Translations under genes and position numbers: made by a program
The notes under the pieces: model-generated
Told to the model about the DNA's origin: nothing
Databases searched by the model: none
What the model saw: only the letters and a program-made list of their open reading frames with translations
Assembly: GCA_900258555.1 (NCBI GenBank)
Contig: LT984855.1
Location: 670,036 to 734,035, forward strand
DNA from: an uncultured Desulfobacterium sp.
Lineage (GTDB): Bacteria; Desulfobacterota; DSM-4660; Desulfatiglandales; Desulfatiglandaceae
Length of the DNA stretch: 64,000 bases
Direction: 5' to 3'
Part shown: piece by piece, positions 44,501-53,328 of the stretch
Layout of the letters: the number at the start of each line of letters is the position of its first letter
Position numbering within the stretch: position 1 is the first letter of the stretch

Positions 44501-44993
44501 GGTAAAGTTGGCGGGTGTCATAGAAGAGCTAAAGATAAAAAAGACCAAAAAGGGGGACAAAATGGCTGTCATAAGGTTTGAAGACCTGACAGGCTCAACC
44601 GAGGTGGTTGTGTTCCCTGATCTTTTCAACAAGACTGCGCACCTGCTCAAAAACGACGACCCCCTGCTGATAGAAGGTACGGCAGAGATCAGTGAAAACG
44701 CCGCCAAAATGATCGCCCAGGAGATCGTCTCTCTATACTCGGTAAGACAAAGGTTTATCAGGGGCATAGAGTTGAACCTGACAGGCAGAGAGGTATCAAG
44801 AGATCTCCTTGAAGACGTAAGGGATGCAGCCATCAGATTCCAGGGTGATTGCAGGCTGATATTCAAGATGGACGGGTCAAATGGTCAGAAATTTGTTATC
44901 GAGGCGGGAAGACGTTTCAGCGTGCTCCCTTGCAACGAATTGATCAAAGAAATGGAAGCCCTTACCGGAAACAGGGTGGAGCAGGTGTATTAA
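41529..44993 (+). CDS. dnaE: DNA polymerase III alpha subunit
   Basis: This 1154-residue replicative polymerase starts at GTG 41529, with GAGGT 4 bp before it. An N-terminal PHP domain (HLHVHTEYSLLDGAIR, ITDHGNMFGAIQFY) is followed by the C-family polymerase core with GPGRGSAAGSLVAYSL and the catalytic PDIDIDFC. The tudor-like HhH region comes next, and an OB-fold near 990-1070 (VKLAGVIEELKIKKTKKGD). The clamp-binding-type motif NQLSLF lies near residue 918. Length fits the DnaE1 group. Confidence 0.96.
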   Translation: MSDISPFVHLHVHTEYSLLDGAIRTDRMLKKAQALGMRAAAITDHGNMFGAIQFYDQATKADIKPIIGSELYVAPGDRRDRSPSHDGSPNAFHLVLLVMNEIGYKNLSKLVTLGHLEGFYYHPRVDMELLKEHNAGLIALSACLKGIIPHAILAGQIERAMEKTRQMASIFNERFYLEVQANKLPEQLIVNNALREIAGELSLPLVATNDCHYLNKEDAEAHDILLCIQTGKNIDDEKRLKFSADEFYFKSAQEMAEALPGFEDAIKTTAEVADRCNYRIEFGKYKFPVFQAPGGRTLEDILTEKVIKGFEERITQKEQEEGGISEETLREYRERLDYELEVIRKMGFCGYFLIVADFIEYARSRGIPVGPGRGSAAGSLVAYSLKITNIEPIKYGLLFERFLNPDRISMPDIDIDFCVNGRDEVIHYVSEKYGAENVGQIITFGSMKARGAIRDVGRSLNIPLAEVDRIAKLVPEGPGVKLEEAINEEPELKKLEQETGPAQKLLKISRALEGLARHASTHACGVVIADKPLVEHLPLFKGSKDEIMTQFTMDRIEQLGLIKFDFLGLKTLTVIRNALDLIKETTGTDIDIDKISLTDPATYQLISEGKTTGIFQLESSGMKDTLRKLRPEIFEDLIAMVALYRPGPLGSNMVDDFIAGKHDEGKIRYFLPMLKPILKETYGVIVYQEQVMKIAQVLAKYTMAEADELRKAVGKKKPEVMARHQARFVNGAKENGVDAKMAEALFSLIEKFGGYGFNKSHSAAYALIAYQTAFLKAHYPVQFMAALLTQDMGNQDKTIKNIAECREMGIEILPPDINESQADFSVVGGKIRFGLAAVKNVGLKAVESVIEERKNQGPFTDLSQFCRRVEGAKVNRRVLEGLIQCGAFDFTRIYRSRLFAALDDVLKSTGANHDPNQLSLFGSPELFGGTLIGASDFPDIVEWDEKELLRKEKEALGFYITGHPLNGFKTEMERAASCTIQDLVDMPDRSQVKLAGVIEELKIKKTKKGDKMAVIRFEDLTGSTEVVVFPDLFNKTAHLLKNDDPLLIEGTAEISENAAKMIAQEIVSLYSVRQRFIRGIELNLTGREVSRDLLEDVRDAAIRFQGDCRLIFKMDGSNGQKFVIEAGRRFSVLPCNELIKEMEALTGNRVEQVY

Positions 44994-45033
44994 CACTTCG
45001 TCATTTTATAGAAGGTGGGGCAATAATTTTGCT

Positions 45034-45061
45034 TTGATTTTTGCATTTTATGTGCAATAAT
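45034..45061 (+). promoter_or_regulatory. Possible promoter of the rloA-like gene
   Basis: TTGATT (45034-45039), a 16-bp spacer and AATAAT (45056-45061) lie 30 bp before the start of the RloA-like ATPase in an AT-rich stretch. It is a modest match to sigma-70. Confidence 0.3.
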
Positions 45062-45091
45062 TGGCGTTAAATTATCATTAAGGGGTTTATT

Positions 45092-46363
45092 ATGCTTATT
45101 GAATTTAGCGTCACAAATTATCGTTCTTTCCTTACAACACAGTCGCTGAAGTTGACGGCAAACACTGCCACTGAATTGCAGGAACAGAACACATTTGTAT
45201 CGCCTTTATCAAATACTCCGCGTCTTCTTCGCTCCGCCGTAGTCTATGGTCCAAATGCCGCCGGCAAAAGTAATCTGGTCCAGGCCATCGCTTTCATGAA
45301 GGCCATCGTCTTATTATCCGCAAAACAGAGTCAGGAAGGAGAAGAAATTGACGTAACACCGTTTTTATTCAATATGCAAAGCAGCCTGGATCCCTCAGAG
45401 TTTGAAGTCATATTCATCCAGGACGGCATTCAGTATCAGTATGGTTTTGCCGCCACTACCAAAAGGATAACAGGTGAATGGTTGTTCGCCTATCCAGAAG
45501 GCAGGGCGCAAAAGTGGTTTGAACGTAACTACGACTCCAAGACGCAAGAGGATATCTGGTACTTCGGTCCTAAGTTCACGGGCCGACGCACGATCTGGCA
45601 GGAAGCCACCCGCAGCAACGCACTTTTTCTTTCAACCGCGATTCAATTAAATAATGAACAGCTTAAGCCTGTATTCAAATGGTTTGACGATAAACTGGTC
45701 ACCCTAGGTCAGAAGGAAAGTCTCAACATTGGATTCAGTATCAGCGAATGTGAAGAGGAAGAAAAAAGAAGAAAGATCCTGGAATTCATGAATGCGGCTG
45801 ATTTATCTATCTCTGATATATTACTCGAAAAGAGAGAGTTTTCTTTGGATGATCTTCCCGATGAAATGCCGCAGCATCTTAAGGATGAAATTGTCCGGGA
45901 TCTTGAAGGGAAAAAACTCACCCGTGTATCTTTTCTGCATCCATCTTCTGATAACGGCAAGGATGTAGCGCTTGAACTTACCGAAGAATCTGCCGGTACC
46001 CGCAGACTTTATGCCTTGGCCGGCCCTTGGTTGGATGTCCTGGAAAACGGGCTTGTTTTTTTTGTAGATGAACTGGACACAAGCCTCCATCCCCTCCTTG
46101 TCAGATTCCTTTTGGGTCTGCTCCATAATACCGAAACAAACCGATTCAATGCCCAGTTGGTTTTTACTACCCATGATACCACGGTCCTGGATCAAACCCT
46201 GTTGCGACGGGACCAGGTATGGTTTGTTGAAAAGGATGATAATAATGCCACGCGCCTCTATCCGCTATCGGATTATAAACCACGTAAGGGCGAGGCACTG
46301 CAAAAAGGCTATTTATATGGCAGGTACGGTGCATTGCCCTTTCCAGGCGAATTGAGGTTTTAG
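45092..46363 (+). CDS. RloA/AbiLi-type AAA ATPase (defence)
   Basis: This 423-residue SMC/OLD-like ATPase opens with VTNYRSF, followed by Walker A GPNAAGKSNLVQAI. The ABC-type signature region reads LTEESAGTRRLYAL, Walker B FFVDELDTSLHP, and the H-loop TTHDTTVLD. RloA proteins pair with RloB in AbiL and related anti-phage systems and are often found beside restriction-modification genes. Here RloB follows with a 1-bp overlap. It probably senses phage and licenses the RloB effector; that is inferred from the family. Confidence 0.88.
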   Translation: MLIEFSVTNYRSFLTTQSLKLTANTATELQEQNTFVSPLSNTPRLLRSAVVYGPNAAGKSNLVQAIAFMKAIVLLSAKQSQEGEEIDVTPFLFNMQSSLDPSEFEVIFIQDGIQYQYGFAATTKRITGEWLFAYPEGRAQKWFERNYDSKTQEDIWYFGPKFTGRRTIWQEATRSNALFLSTAIQLNNEQLKPVFKWFDDKLVTLGQKESLNIGFSISECEEEEKRRKILEFMNAADLSISDILLEKREFSLDDLPDEMPQHLKDEIVRDLEGKKLTRVSFLHPSSDNGKDVALELTEESAGTRRLYALAGPWLDVLENGLVFFVDELDTSLHPLLVRFLLGLLHNTETNRFNAQLVFTTHDTTVLDQTLLRRDQVWFVEKDDNNATRLYPLSDYKPRKGEALQKGYLYGRYGALPFPGELRF

Positions 46364-47019
46364 TGGGTACGGACAATTTGTTCCACAAGAAAAAAGTGCG
46401 TAAGGCCGAATCGCTACGTCGTAGGCGGGCGATGAAGGCCCCATATGATGCAATACTTATAGTTTGCGAGGGGGAAAAGACCGAGCCAACTTATTTTAAT
46501 GAATTGAAAAAGGCCTTCCGGTTGAGCAACGCCAACGTGAGGATTTGTGGTCGAGGGTCTGATCCTCTCAGCGTTGTGAATTTCGCCATTGAAACTTTTC
46601 GACAGGAATCTGAATTTGATCGCGTATATTGTGTCTTTGATCGAGATAGGCATGCAAGGTATAATGAGGCATTGGATACGGTACGCCGGACCAGGCTGGG
46701 CAAAGGAAGTAAAATTTTCGCCATTCCTTCAGTGCCCTGTTTTGAATTTTGGCTGTTGCTGCATTTTATATATACCACCAGACCGTTCGATGCCCCTCCC
46801 GGTGATTCCATATGTTCCAAGGTTATCAAAGAATTGAAAAATTACCTTCCTGCATACCAAAAGGGAGAGCAGGATATTTTTAACAACATACATGATAGCC
46901 TGGATACTGCCATTGCCAATGCCTATCGAGTCGAGCAATTCCACCAAATTTCCAACACCGATAACCCCTCTACTCTGGTACACTCCCTGGTGGATTATTT
47001 GCGGAACTTGAAGAAGTAA
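46363..47019 (+). CDS. RloB/AbiLii-type protein (defence effector)
   Basis: This 218-residue protein has a basic N-terminus, then ILIVCEGEKTEPTYFNELKK and YCVFDRDRHARYNEAL. This Toprim-like arrangement (Glu, then DxD) is typical of RloB. VPCFEFWLLLHF is another family hallmark. It begins at GTG 46363 overlapping the RloA stop, with TGAGG upstream. A metal-dependent nuclease activity that causes abortive infection is expected from related AbiL/PARIS effectors, but is not proven for RloB. Confidence 0.87.
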   Translation: MGTDNLFHKKKVRKAESLRRRRAMKAPYDAILIVCEGEKTEPTYFNELKKAFRLSNANVRICGRGSDPLSVVNFAIETFRQESEFDRVYCVFDRDRHARYNEALDTVRRTRLGKGSKIFAIPSVPCFEFWLLLHFIYTTRPFDAPPGDSICSKVIKELKNYLPAYQKGEQDIFNNIHDSLDTAIANAYRVEQFHQISNTDNPSTLVHSLVDYLRNLKK

Positions 47020-47141
47020 TAAAAGAAACAGAAGCTGCTTTGGCGCATATCAAAGCTCTTATCGCAGAGACCCGATTGTAAAAGAAACACGAGAGTTGAG
47101 AGAACAATACGCGGCCAAAGTTTAAACATGAGGCTGATTCC

Positions 47142-47528
47142 ATGAAAGATAAAATTCAGTATTGGGCGGACATAGCTGAATACGATCTGGAAACTGCAAG
47201 GGTCATGTTGAAAGGCAAGCGATTCCTGTATGTAGGATTTATGTGTCATCAGGTTATAGAAAAAATTCTAAAAGGCTTTTATGTCTTTTCGAAAGGAGAA
47301 AACCCTCCATATACACACAATCTTAATTACCTTGCCGAAAAAAGTGGAATAAATGACAAGATGACAGAGGATCAGAAGGATATTTTAGATGTCCTAGAAC
47401 CTCTAAATGTAGAGGCCAGATACCCCACCCATAAGGAACGCTTGATCCGATCCTTGAGTGAAAAATGATGTAAGGAGATAATTCTGAAAACTGAGGAATT
47501 ATATAAATGGATAAAGCATCAGCTATAA
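47142..47528 (+). pseudogene. HEPN-domain toxin gene with in-frame TGA
   Basis: The frame starts at ATG 47142 and reads a typical HEPN (PF05168-type) protein: YWADIAEYDLETARVMLKG, then RFLYVGFMCHQVIEKILKGF, and VEARYPTHKERLIRSLSEK. TGA at 47466-47468 stops it at 108 residues. The same frame then continues CKEIILKTEELYKWIKHQL to a TAA at 47526-47528, which is the expected family C-terminus. The expected residue at the TGA is, as I recall, a basic one (KERC), so CGA to TGA nonsense is likely. The full-length frame would overlap the partner MNT gene by 22 bp. Confidence 0.75.
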
Positions 47529-47830
47529 AACGAGTGAAGCAATACGCAGAGATTGTGAGACAGAATTTCGATGTCAAGAAGATTATACTTTACGGCTCTT
47601 ATGCAAGAGACGCCGCGCGAAAAGACAGCGATATTGACGTTGCCGTGGTCTTGGAACGTGTAGATGATGATTTTTTGCTATCCGAGGCCAAACTCTTTCG
47701 GTTAAGACGAGAAATAGATGTCAGGATAGAGCCTGTTTTGCTGGAGGAATCAAATGACAAGAGCGGATTTTTGGAGGAGATCTTAAAAACCGGGGAAATT
47801 ATCTACAGTGCGGAAATGGAAAGAAGGTGA
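47507..47830 (+). CDS. MNT-type nucleotidyltransferase antitoxin
   Basis: This 107-residue minimal nucleotidyltransferase carries the GS-x10-DxD motif (LYGSYARDAARKDSDIDVAV) that binds NTP and metal. Such proteins pair with HEPN proteins as toxin-antitoxin modules in which the MNT partner modifies or blocks the HEPN RNase. It overlaps the natural end of the broken HEPN gene and, by 4 bp, the next small gene. Confidence 0.88.
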   Translation: MDKASAIKRVKQYAEIVRQNFDVKKIILYGSYARDAARKDSDIDVAVVLERVDDDFLLSEAKLFRLRREIDVRIEPVLLEESNDKSGFLEEILKTGEIIYSAEMERR

Positions 47831-48012
47831 GTCAAGAGCAGACACTATCTCTCTATTATCGTTCAGATGCTAAGTTGAATCTGCCGATTTACCTTGATGA
47901 GGAGATTCAAGCCTTTGTTGCCAAAATAGCACAACGAAAAGGAACAGACATGAGTTCTGTTGTAAACAAACTTCTTCGCGGTGACATGCTTATCTCTGAG
48001 GCTATGGAGTAA
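47827..48012 (+). CDS. Small ribbon-helix-helix-like protein
   Basis: This 61-residue protein starts with GTG in a GTGA overlap with the MNT gene. LNLPIYLDEEIQAFVAKIAQ and SSVVNKLLRGDM resemble a ribbon-helix-helix DNA-binding fold of antitoxins. No toxin gene follows. It may regulate the MNT/HEPN operon or be the orphan half of another module. Confidence 0.6.
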   Translation: MSQEQTLSLYYRSDAKLNLPIYLDEEIQAFVAKIAQRKGTDMSSVVNKLLRGDMLISEAME

Positions 48013-48237
48013 TCCAGACCGACGAACAAATTATCGGGGTCACCCATTAAAAGGACCTCTGTCATTCTTGACTTATGTCTAACATGTTGAACGTAGAAGA
48101 GTAATGTAGACCATAAGCTTGAAGAGGTGCCTTGGCGATTACGGAAGTGCTTTAAGTTGAGTCAAGGGCAGACCCCCTTTTTGACATATGAGGATTGATC
48201 AGGTGGTAATCAAGATCTACAGAAACAAGTGGGCAAT
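48013..48237 (+). other. Intergenic region without a recognised gene
   Basis: This 225-bp stretch contains GAGTCAAGGGCAGACCCC near 48159, which echoes GAGTCAAGAGCAGACAC at 47829. This suggests a small duplication or an eroded mobile element. I see no gene, promoter or terminator of good quality. Confidence 0.35.
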
Positions 48238-48462
48238 ATGCAGACTACTGTGATTTATTCAGATGGGGATAACATAAGGGTAAGTCCACCCGTGCGTAAG
48301 TGGATGGGAAACCAAAAGGAATTTCTTGCTATTATTGCAGGTGATAGCCTTATAGTCAAGAAGGCGTATTCACTCTTGGATTTTGCGATCGAGCCAGACG
48401 AAGACTTTATGCCGATAGAGAAAATAAGCGGGGAAGTGCATATGGCGAGAGAAAATAATTGA
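48238..48462 (+). CDS. AbrB/DUF104-like small protein, possible antitoxin
   Basis: This protein of about 74 residues starts at ATG 48238 (a GTG at 48229 is possible). VIYSDGDNIRVSPPVRKWMG, then FLAIIAGDSLIVKKA, has the beta-strand pattern of SpoVT/AbrB-like antitoxins. The C-terminal half (DFAIEPDEDFMPIEKISGEV) could be a toxin-binding tail. No partner toxin is adjacent; TcmP follows after 21 bp. Function is uncertain. Confidence 0.5.
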   Translation: MQTTVIYSDGDNIRVSPPVRKWMGNQKEFLAIIAGDSLIVKKAYSLLDFAIEPDEDFMPIEKISGEVHMARENN

Positions 48463-48483
48463 AATTTATGTGATGGTTGAGCG

Positions 48484-49332
48484 ATGGCCAAAAATCTAAA
48501 ATATGACGAGATAGGATACTGGTCCGAGATTAAGCTTGATATTATCAGGGAATATGCAACTGCCTATTCCAAAATTCTTCGTAGCCAGAGTAAACCGGAA
48601 TTTTATCATATTTACATAGATGCCTTTGCAGGCGCAGGACAACACCTATCCAAAACCACAGGCGATTTCGTCACCGGCAGCCCCATTAATGCATTATTGG
48701 TGGAGCCCCCCTTTTTTGAGTACCATTTCATTGATCTAAATGAACACAAGATCGAAGAGCTTGAGAGGCTTGTCGGAACCCGTCAGGATGTTTTTATCTA
48801 CAATGAAGACTGCAACGACGTTCTTTTAGATAAAATTCTTCCAAGGGCAAAATACGAAAATTATCGCCGTGCCTTATGCGTATTAGACCCTTATGGATTA
48901 CATCTTGACTGGGAGGTGTTACGTACTGTCGGACAGATGCGGTCCGTTGAAATATTTTTAAATTTCCCTGTAGCAGATATGAATCGAAATGTGCTCTGGC
49001 GAGATCCTGACCGAGTTTCTCAGGCACAAGCTGATAGGATGAATCGCTTTTGGGGAGACAATTCCTGGCGAGATATTGCCTATGAACCAGCAAAGCAATT
49101 GAATCTATTCGGTAACAGTGAGGAAGAAAAAGTCTCCAATGAAACAATTGTCGATGCTTTCAGGATGCGATTAAAAGAAGTTGCCGGTTTTAAGCATGTG
49201 CCCAAACCCATCGCGATGCGTAACACTCAAAATGCTGTGGTATATTACCTGTTCTTTGCCTCTCACAAACCTGTGGCAGAAGATATTGTCAAAGACATCT
49301 TCAAAAAATATGGAGGTCGGAGAGGAAGCTGA
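48484..49332 (+). CDS. tcmP: Three-Cys-motif partner protein (TcmP)
   Basis: This 282-residue protein opens with [20 protein letters not shown] and has [20 protein letters not shown], a methyltransferase-like glycine motif. [14 protein letters not shown] and [13 protein letters not shown] complete the TcmP pattern. TcmP is always encoded beside a Gp37/Gp68 (DUF5131) three-Cys protein, and that gene follows with a 1-bp overlap. The biochemical role of the pair is unknown; its place inside a defence island is suggestive. Confidence 0.9.
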   Translation: MAKNLKYDEIGYWSEIKLDIIREYATAYSKILRSQSKPEFYHIYIDAFAGAGQHLSKTTGDFVTGSPINALLVEPPFFEYHFIDLNEHKIEELERLVGTRQDVFIYNEDCNDVLLDKILPRAKYENYRRALCVLDPYGLHLDWEVLRTVGQMRSVEIFLNFPVADMNRNVLWRDPDRVSQAQADRMNRFWGDNSWRDIAYEPAKQLNLFGNSEEEKVSNETIVDAFRMRLKEVAGFKHVPKPIAMRNTQNAVVYYLFFASHKPVAEDIVKDIFKKYGGRRGS

Positions 49333-50093
49333 TGGGTGAGAATTCTAAAATTGAGTGGACAAGCGCCACATGGAATCCTGTAACAGGTTGCACCAAGATC
49401 AGCGCAGGATGCCTGAACTGCTATGCCGAGAGGATGGCCAATCGTCTGCGGCTGATGGGGCAACCCAATTACCGTGCTGGTTTCAAGGTAAAAACTCACC
49501 CAAACGCCTTGTTGCTCCCCTTAAAATGGAAAAAGCCGCGTATGATTTTTGTAAACTCCATGAGTGATCTTTTTCATGAGGAAGTGCCCGCCTCTTTTAT
49601 AACCAAGGTTTTTCAGATAATGGAGACACAGCCGCAGCATATTTTTCAGGTCTTAACAAAACGGTCAAAGCGATTGTATGAATTAAGAAAGGCATTAACT
49701 TGGCCGGAGAATGTATGGATGGGAGTAACGGTAGAGAACAGCGAATACCGCCATCGGATAGATGAGTTACGCGCCACACCCGCAAAGACAAAATTCCTTT
49801 CCATTGAACCGCTTCTAGGGACTATTCCCGATCTTGATTTGACGAATATTGACTGGGTCATCGTGGGAGGGGAATCAGGCCCTGGGGCGCGGCCTATGGC
49901 ATCCGAGTGGGCAAGAGATATTCGCGATCAATGTCTGGCTGCTGGCATCCCTTTCTTTTTTAAGCAATGGGGTGGGATTAACAAAAAGAAGGCGGGCCGA
50001 TTACTGGATGGCCGCTCGTGGAATGAGATGCCCTCCTTGGTCGTTAAGAAAAGGTTGGATTCATATGACACACCGGCAATTGCGATTGCATAA
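49332..50093 (+). CDS. Phage Gp37/Gp68 family (DUF5131) three-Cys-motif protein
   Basis: This 253-residue protein begins with [20 protein letters not shown], then [11 protein letters not shown]. The Cys spacing C-x6-C-x2-C gives the family its name and may bind an iron-sulfur cluster in a radical-SAM-like fold. [35 protein letters not shown] and [15 protein letters not shown] are further conserved blocks. It is coupled to tcmP. The family also occurs in phages. The reaction is unknown. Confidence 0.9.
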   Translation: MGENSKIEWTSATWNPVTGCTKISAGCLNCYAERMANRLRLMGQPNYRAGFKVKTHPNALLLPLKWKKPRMIFVNSMSDLFHEEVPASFITKVFQIMETQPQHIFQVLTKRSKRLYELRKALTWPENVWMGVTVENSEYRHRIDELRATPAKTKFLSIEPLLGTIPDLDLTNIDWVIVGGESGPGARPMASEWARDIRDQCLAAGIPFFFKQWGGINKKKAGRLLDGRSWNEMPSLVVKKRLDSYDTPAIAIA

Positions 50094-50118
50094 TGAAAAT
50101 TAATACGAGAGGATCTAC

Positions 50119-52689
50119 ATGGCTCAAAAGAAAAATTCGCGAAAGAAGCCGATTGAACAATATGATCACAAGGGAAAAGACAGGGTCAATAATCCTCCGG
50201 TTGGTCTTGTAACACCGGATACGGATAAGGAGACCGGCAGAAAGACATATGCCTATGACCCGCACCTTGACCCGAGTTTGCAATGGTCGGGAAAGGCCGA
50301 ACATACTGCGTTTGATGTCCCCACCGTTTCGCTTCATGTCCATGAACGCATTGACCCCCGCACCATCATTGAGGCGGTGCGAAAACGAAACGGACAGAAG
50401 TATGACCAGCTTTCCTTGTTCGCATCCCTGGAAGAAAACCCGCCTCTGAGAGAAGCCATCGAGTTTTACAAGCACAGGCACAACTGGTCTAACCGCCTTG
50501 TTGCAGGCGACAGCCTTCTGGTGATGAATTCACTCCTTGAAAAAGAAGGCATGGCAGGCAAGGTGCAGATGATCTACATGGACCCGCCCTATGGAATAAG
50601 ATACGGCAGCAATTTTCAGCCGTTTGTCAACAAACGCGATGTCAAGGACGGCAAGGATGAGGATCTGACCTCGGAACCGGAGATGATCAAGGCATTCAGG
50701 GACACGTGGGAACTGGGGATTCATTCCTATCTGACCTATCTGCGTGATCGGTTGTTGCTGGCGAGGGAGTTGCTGACTGAGAGCGGAAGCGTTTTTGTGC
50801 AGATCAGCGATGAGAATGTGCATCTGGTGCGGTGTTTGATGGATGATGTTTTTGGGGTGGGGAATTTTGTAGCCATAATTCCCTTCAGAAAAAAAACTAT
50901 GCCCCTCGGCGCCAAGTTTATAGAAAGCATGTACGACTATCTTCTGTGGTATGGCAAAGACAAGAAAATTACAAAATACCATGCGTTGTATGAACCTCAA
51001 TCTGTAGAAGGTGATTTTCATTGGGCATGGTATGAGTTGCCCGATGGAACGCGCATGAAAATGACCAAGGAGCAAGTGGCGGACCACTCCCTTGTTCCTG
51101 AAAAGACTCGAATATTCCGCCTTGTCTCAATGTGGCCAGCCTCATTCAGCGAAAAGGCAATTTTTGATGTAGAGTACAAGGGCAAAATCCTTAAACCCCC
51201 AAAAGGACAGTGTTGGCCTACAAGCGAGCAAGGCATGAGGAACATAATTGAATCTGATCGTGTACATATCGAAGGGAATAACCTGCGCCGCATCGTCTAT
51301 CTTGACGAATATAGTCATACCAAAATAATTGGACTTTGGACTGATACAACTGGAGCAAGGGACCAAAACTATGTTGTCGAGACGTCGCACAAGGTTATCC
51401 AACGCTGTCTTCTCATGACCACCGACCCAGGTGATCTCGTCTTCGACCCCACCTGCGGTTCAGGCACCACCGCCTATGTCGCAGAACAATGGGGCAGACG
51501 CTGGGTCACCTGTGATACATCACGTGTAGCTATCACCCTTGCCAAACAGCGGCTGATGACCGCCCTGTTCGACTACTATGAACTGGCCCACCCGGGAGAA
51601 GGCGTGGGAAGCGGGTTCAGATACAAGACCGTCCCACATATCACTCTAAAGTCCATCGCCAACAACGAGCCCCCGGCCCAGGAGACCCTTTATGACCAGC
51701 CTTTTGTAGATAACTCAAGGGCAAGGGTTACAGGCCCTTTTACAGTTGAGGCGGTGCCCGCGCCTGTGGTGAAACCTTTGGATGATGTAAGCGCGGAAAC
51801 AGATGCATCTTTACCCGCGGATGAATCCATCGCCCGATCCGGCGAGACCCTGCGACATACCCAGTGGCGTGATGAACTTTTGAGGACAGGCATTCGAGGC
51901 AAGGCGGGTCAATACATCATGTTTTCCCGCGTGGAACCACTGCCGGGAACCCGATGGCTCCATGCAGAGGCCGAGACAAGGCCTAATGATCGGGGCGCTG
52001 ATTCGATAAAGGACCCTGCTGTGTTTTATGGGGAGCCGGTGCGAGCAGTTATCTCCTTTGGTCCTGAACATGCGCCCCTGGAACAGAGGCAGGTGGGGCT
52101 TGCCATTGAGGAGGCGCAGAAACTGGTCCCAAAACCTAAGATTATTGTGTTTGCAGCATTTCAGTTTGATCCGGAGGCCGCCAAGGACATTGATGAGACC
52201 GACTGGCCTGGGGTGATACTCCTCAAGGCCCAGATGAACGCAGACCTCTTGACCGAAGACCTGAAGAAAAAACGCTCCGGCAATGAAAGCTTCTGGCTCA
52301 TGGGTCAACCTGATGTAACAATCAGGAAGGTCAATGAAGGCAAAAATAAGGGAAAATACCTTGTAGAGGTTCTGGGATTTGATTACTACAATACCAAGAC
52401 AGGGGTTATTGAATCAGGCGGTGCAGACAAGATTGCCGTGTGGATGCTGGACACGGATTATGACGGGAGGAGCCTTTTCCCGAAGCAGGTCTTTTTCCCC
52501 ATGTCCGGCGAAAAGGACGGATGGTCCCGGCTCGCAAAAAACCTGAAGGCGGAAATAGACGAGGAACTGATCGAGGCATACAGGGGGACGGTCTCACTGC
52601 CTTTTGAGATAGGTGAAAATAAGCGCATAGCAGTTAAAATCGTTGATGACCGGGGCATAGAGAGCCTGAAGATAACGGAGGTTTCGTGA
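50119..52689 (+). CDS. mod: Type III restriction-modification methyltransferase (Mod)
   Basis: This 856-residue DNA N6-adenine methyltransferase has the catalytic DPPY at 155-158 ([16 protein letters not shown]) before the SAM-binding [10 protein letters not shown] at 442-451. This is the beta-class order typical of type III Mod and related enzymes. The segment between them should hold the target-recognition domain. The C-terminal 350 residues are unusually long and may contact Res. It is followed by an MNT/HEPN pair and then res on the same strand. The recognition sequence cannot be predicted. Confidence 0.92.
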   Translation: MAQKKNSRKKPIEQYDHKGKDRVNNPPVGLVTPDTDKETGRKTYAYDPHLDPSLQWSGKAEHTAFDVPTVSLHVHERIDPRTIIEAVRKRNGQKYDQLSLFASLEENPPLREAIEFYKHRHNWSNRLVAGDSLLVMNSLLEKEGMAGKVQMIYMDPPYGIRYGSNFQPFVNKRDVKDGKDEDLTSEPEMIKAFRDTWELGIHSYLTYLRDRLLLARELLTESGSVFVQISDENVHLVRCLMDDVFGVGNFVAIIPFRKKTMPLGAKFIESMYDYLLWYGKDKKITKYHALYEPQSVEGDFHWAWYELPDGTRMKMTKEQVADHSLVPEKTRIFRLVSMWPASFSEKAIFDVEYKGKILKPPKGQCWPTSEQGMRNIIESDRVHIEGNNLRRIVYLDEYSHTKIIGLWTDTTGARDQNYVVETSHKVIQRCLLMTTDPGDLVFDPTCGSGTTAYVAEQWGRRWVTCDTSRVAITLAKQRLMTALFDYYELAHPGEGVGSGFRYKTVPHITLKSIANNEPPAQETLYDQPFVDNSRARVTGPFTVEAVPAPVVKPLDDVSAETDASLPADESIARSGETLRHTQWRDELLRTGIRGKAGQYIMFSRVEPLPGTRWLHAEAETRPNDRGADSIKDPAVFYGEPVRAVISFGPEHAPLEQRQVGLAIEEAQKLVPKPKIIVFAAFQFDPEAAKDIDETDWPGVILLKAQMNADLLTEDLKKKRSGNESFWLMGQPDVTIRKVNEGKNKGKYLVEVLGFDYYNTKTGVIESGGADKIAVWMLDTDYDGRSLFPKQVFFPMSGEKDGWSRLAKNLKAEIDEELIEAYRGTVSLPFEIGENKRIAVKIVDDRGIESLKITEVS

Positions 52690-52994
52690 TGGGAACGATA
52701 AGTATTGATTTTCCGAAAGATAAGGTTGCGGACTTTTGCCGGAGAAATCATATCCGGAAGCTGTCTGTTTTCGGCTCTGTTCTAAAAGATAACTATCGAG
52801 CGGATAGCGATATAGATATACTGGTAGAATTTGATCCTGACCACACCCCTGGTTTGATCAGTCTGGCACGAATGGAAAATGAATTGACAAGAATTTTGGG
52901 GCGTAAGGTGGATATGCGGACAGCCGAGGACCTGAGCCGTTACTTCAGAAATGAAATCCTTCAATCGGCGGAGGTTCAATATGCAGAAAGATGA
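52689..52994 (+). CDS. mntA: MntA-type nucleotidyltransferase antitoxin
   Basis: This 101-residue MNT protein has [20 protein letters not shown], the GS-x10-DxD catalytic motif. MntA antitoxins inactivate HepT by adenylylating a Tyr in its R-x4-H-x-Y motif. The start codon overlaps the mod stop by 1 bp, so it is translationally coupled to the methyltransferase. It overlaps hepT by 14 bp. Confidence 0.9.
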   Translation: MGTISIDFPKDKVADFCRRNHIRKLSVFGSVLKDNYRADSDIDILVEFDPDHTPGLISLARMENELTRILGRKVDMRTAEDLSRYFRNEILQSAEVQYAER

Positions 52995-53328
52995 TGCCAC
53001 ACGTCTTCGTCATATGCTGGATGCGGCAAGGGAAGCCGAAAGTTTTATCCGAAATAAAACCAGAAAAGACCTAGACACAGATCGTAAGCTGGTTTTTGCC
53101 CTTGTTAAATGTATGGAGATTGTCGGAGAAGCAGCCTCTAATATTTCAAAAGAATGCCGCAATAATTCCCGCCAAATCCCTTGGCCGGATATTATCGGGA
53201 TGCGGAATCGTCTTATTCACGGTTATTACGATATCAACCTTAACATCTTGTGGAAAACTGTAATAGAAGACCTCCCTCCTTTGATTGTTGAACTCGAAAA
53301 AATCGTTCCGCCGGAGGATGATTCGTGA
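52981..53328 (+). CDS. hepT: HepT-type HEPN ribonuclease toxin (DUF86)
   Basis: This 115-residue HEPN protein carries [18 protein letters not shown], which holds the R-x4-H-x-Y catalytic and modification motif, intact here. HepT toxins cleave tRNA or other RNA until MntA modifies them. I chose the ATG at 52981 because the family starts near this point and GGAGG precedes it by 6 bp. It overlaps mntA upstream and the res gene by 4 bp downstream. Confidence 0.9.
   Translation: MQKDDATRLRHMLDAAREAESFIRNKTRKDLDTDRKLVFALVKCMEIVGEAASNISKECRNNSRQIPWPDIIGMRNRLIHGYYDINLNILWKTVIEDLPPLIVELEKIVPPEDDS

Noticed and set aside
47020-47090. Short coding-like stretch (EEVIKETEAALAHIKALIAE) just after rloB
   Set aside because: It looks like a helical protein end, but its upstream frame runs only into rloB and no start or family could be identified; possibly a trace of a lost gene.
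47142-47528. Selenocysteine readthrough of the HEPN gene
   Set aside because: The position is not a Cys column as far as I know, the downstream hairpin is AT-rich with a large loop, and a CGA to TGA mutation explains it. Kept as a finding only because the genome does decode Sec.
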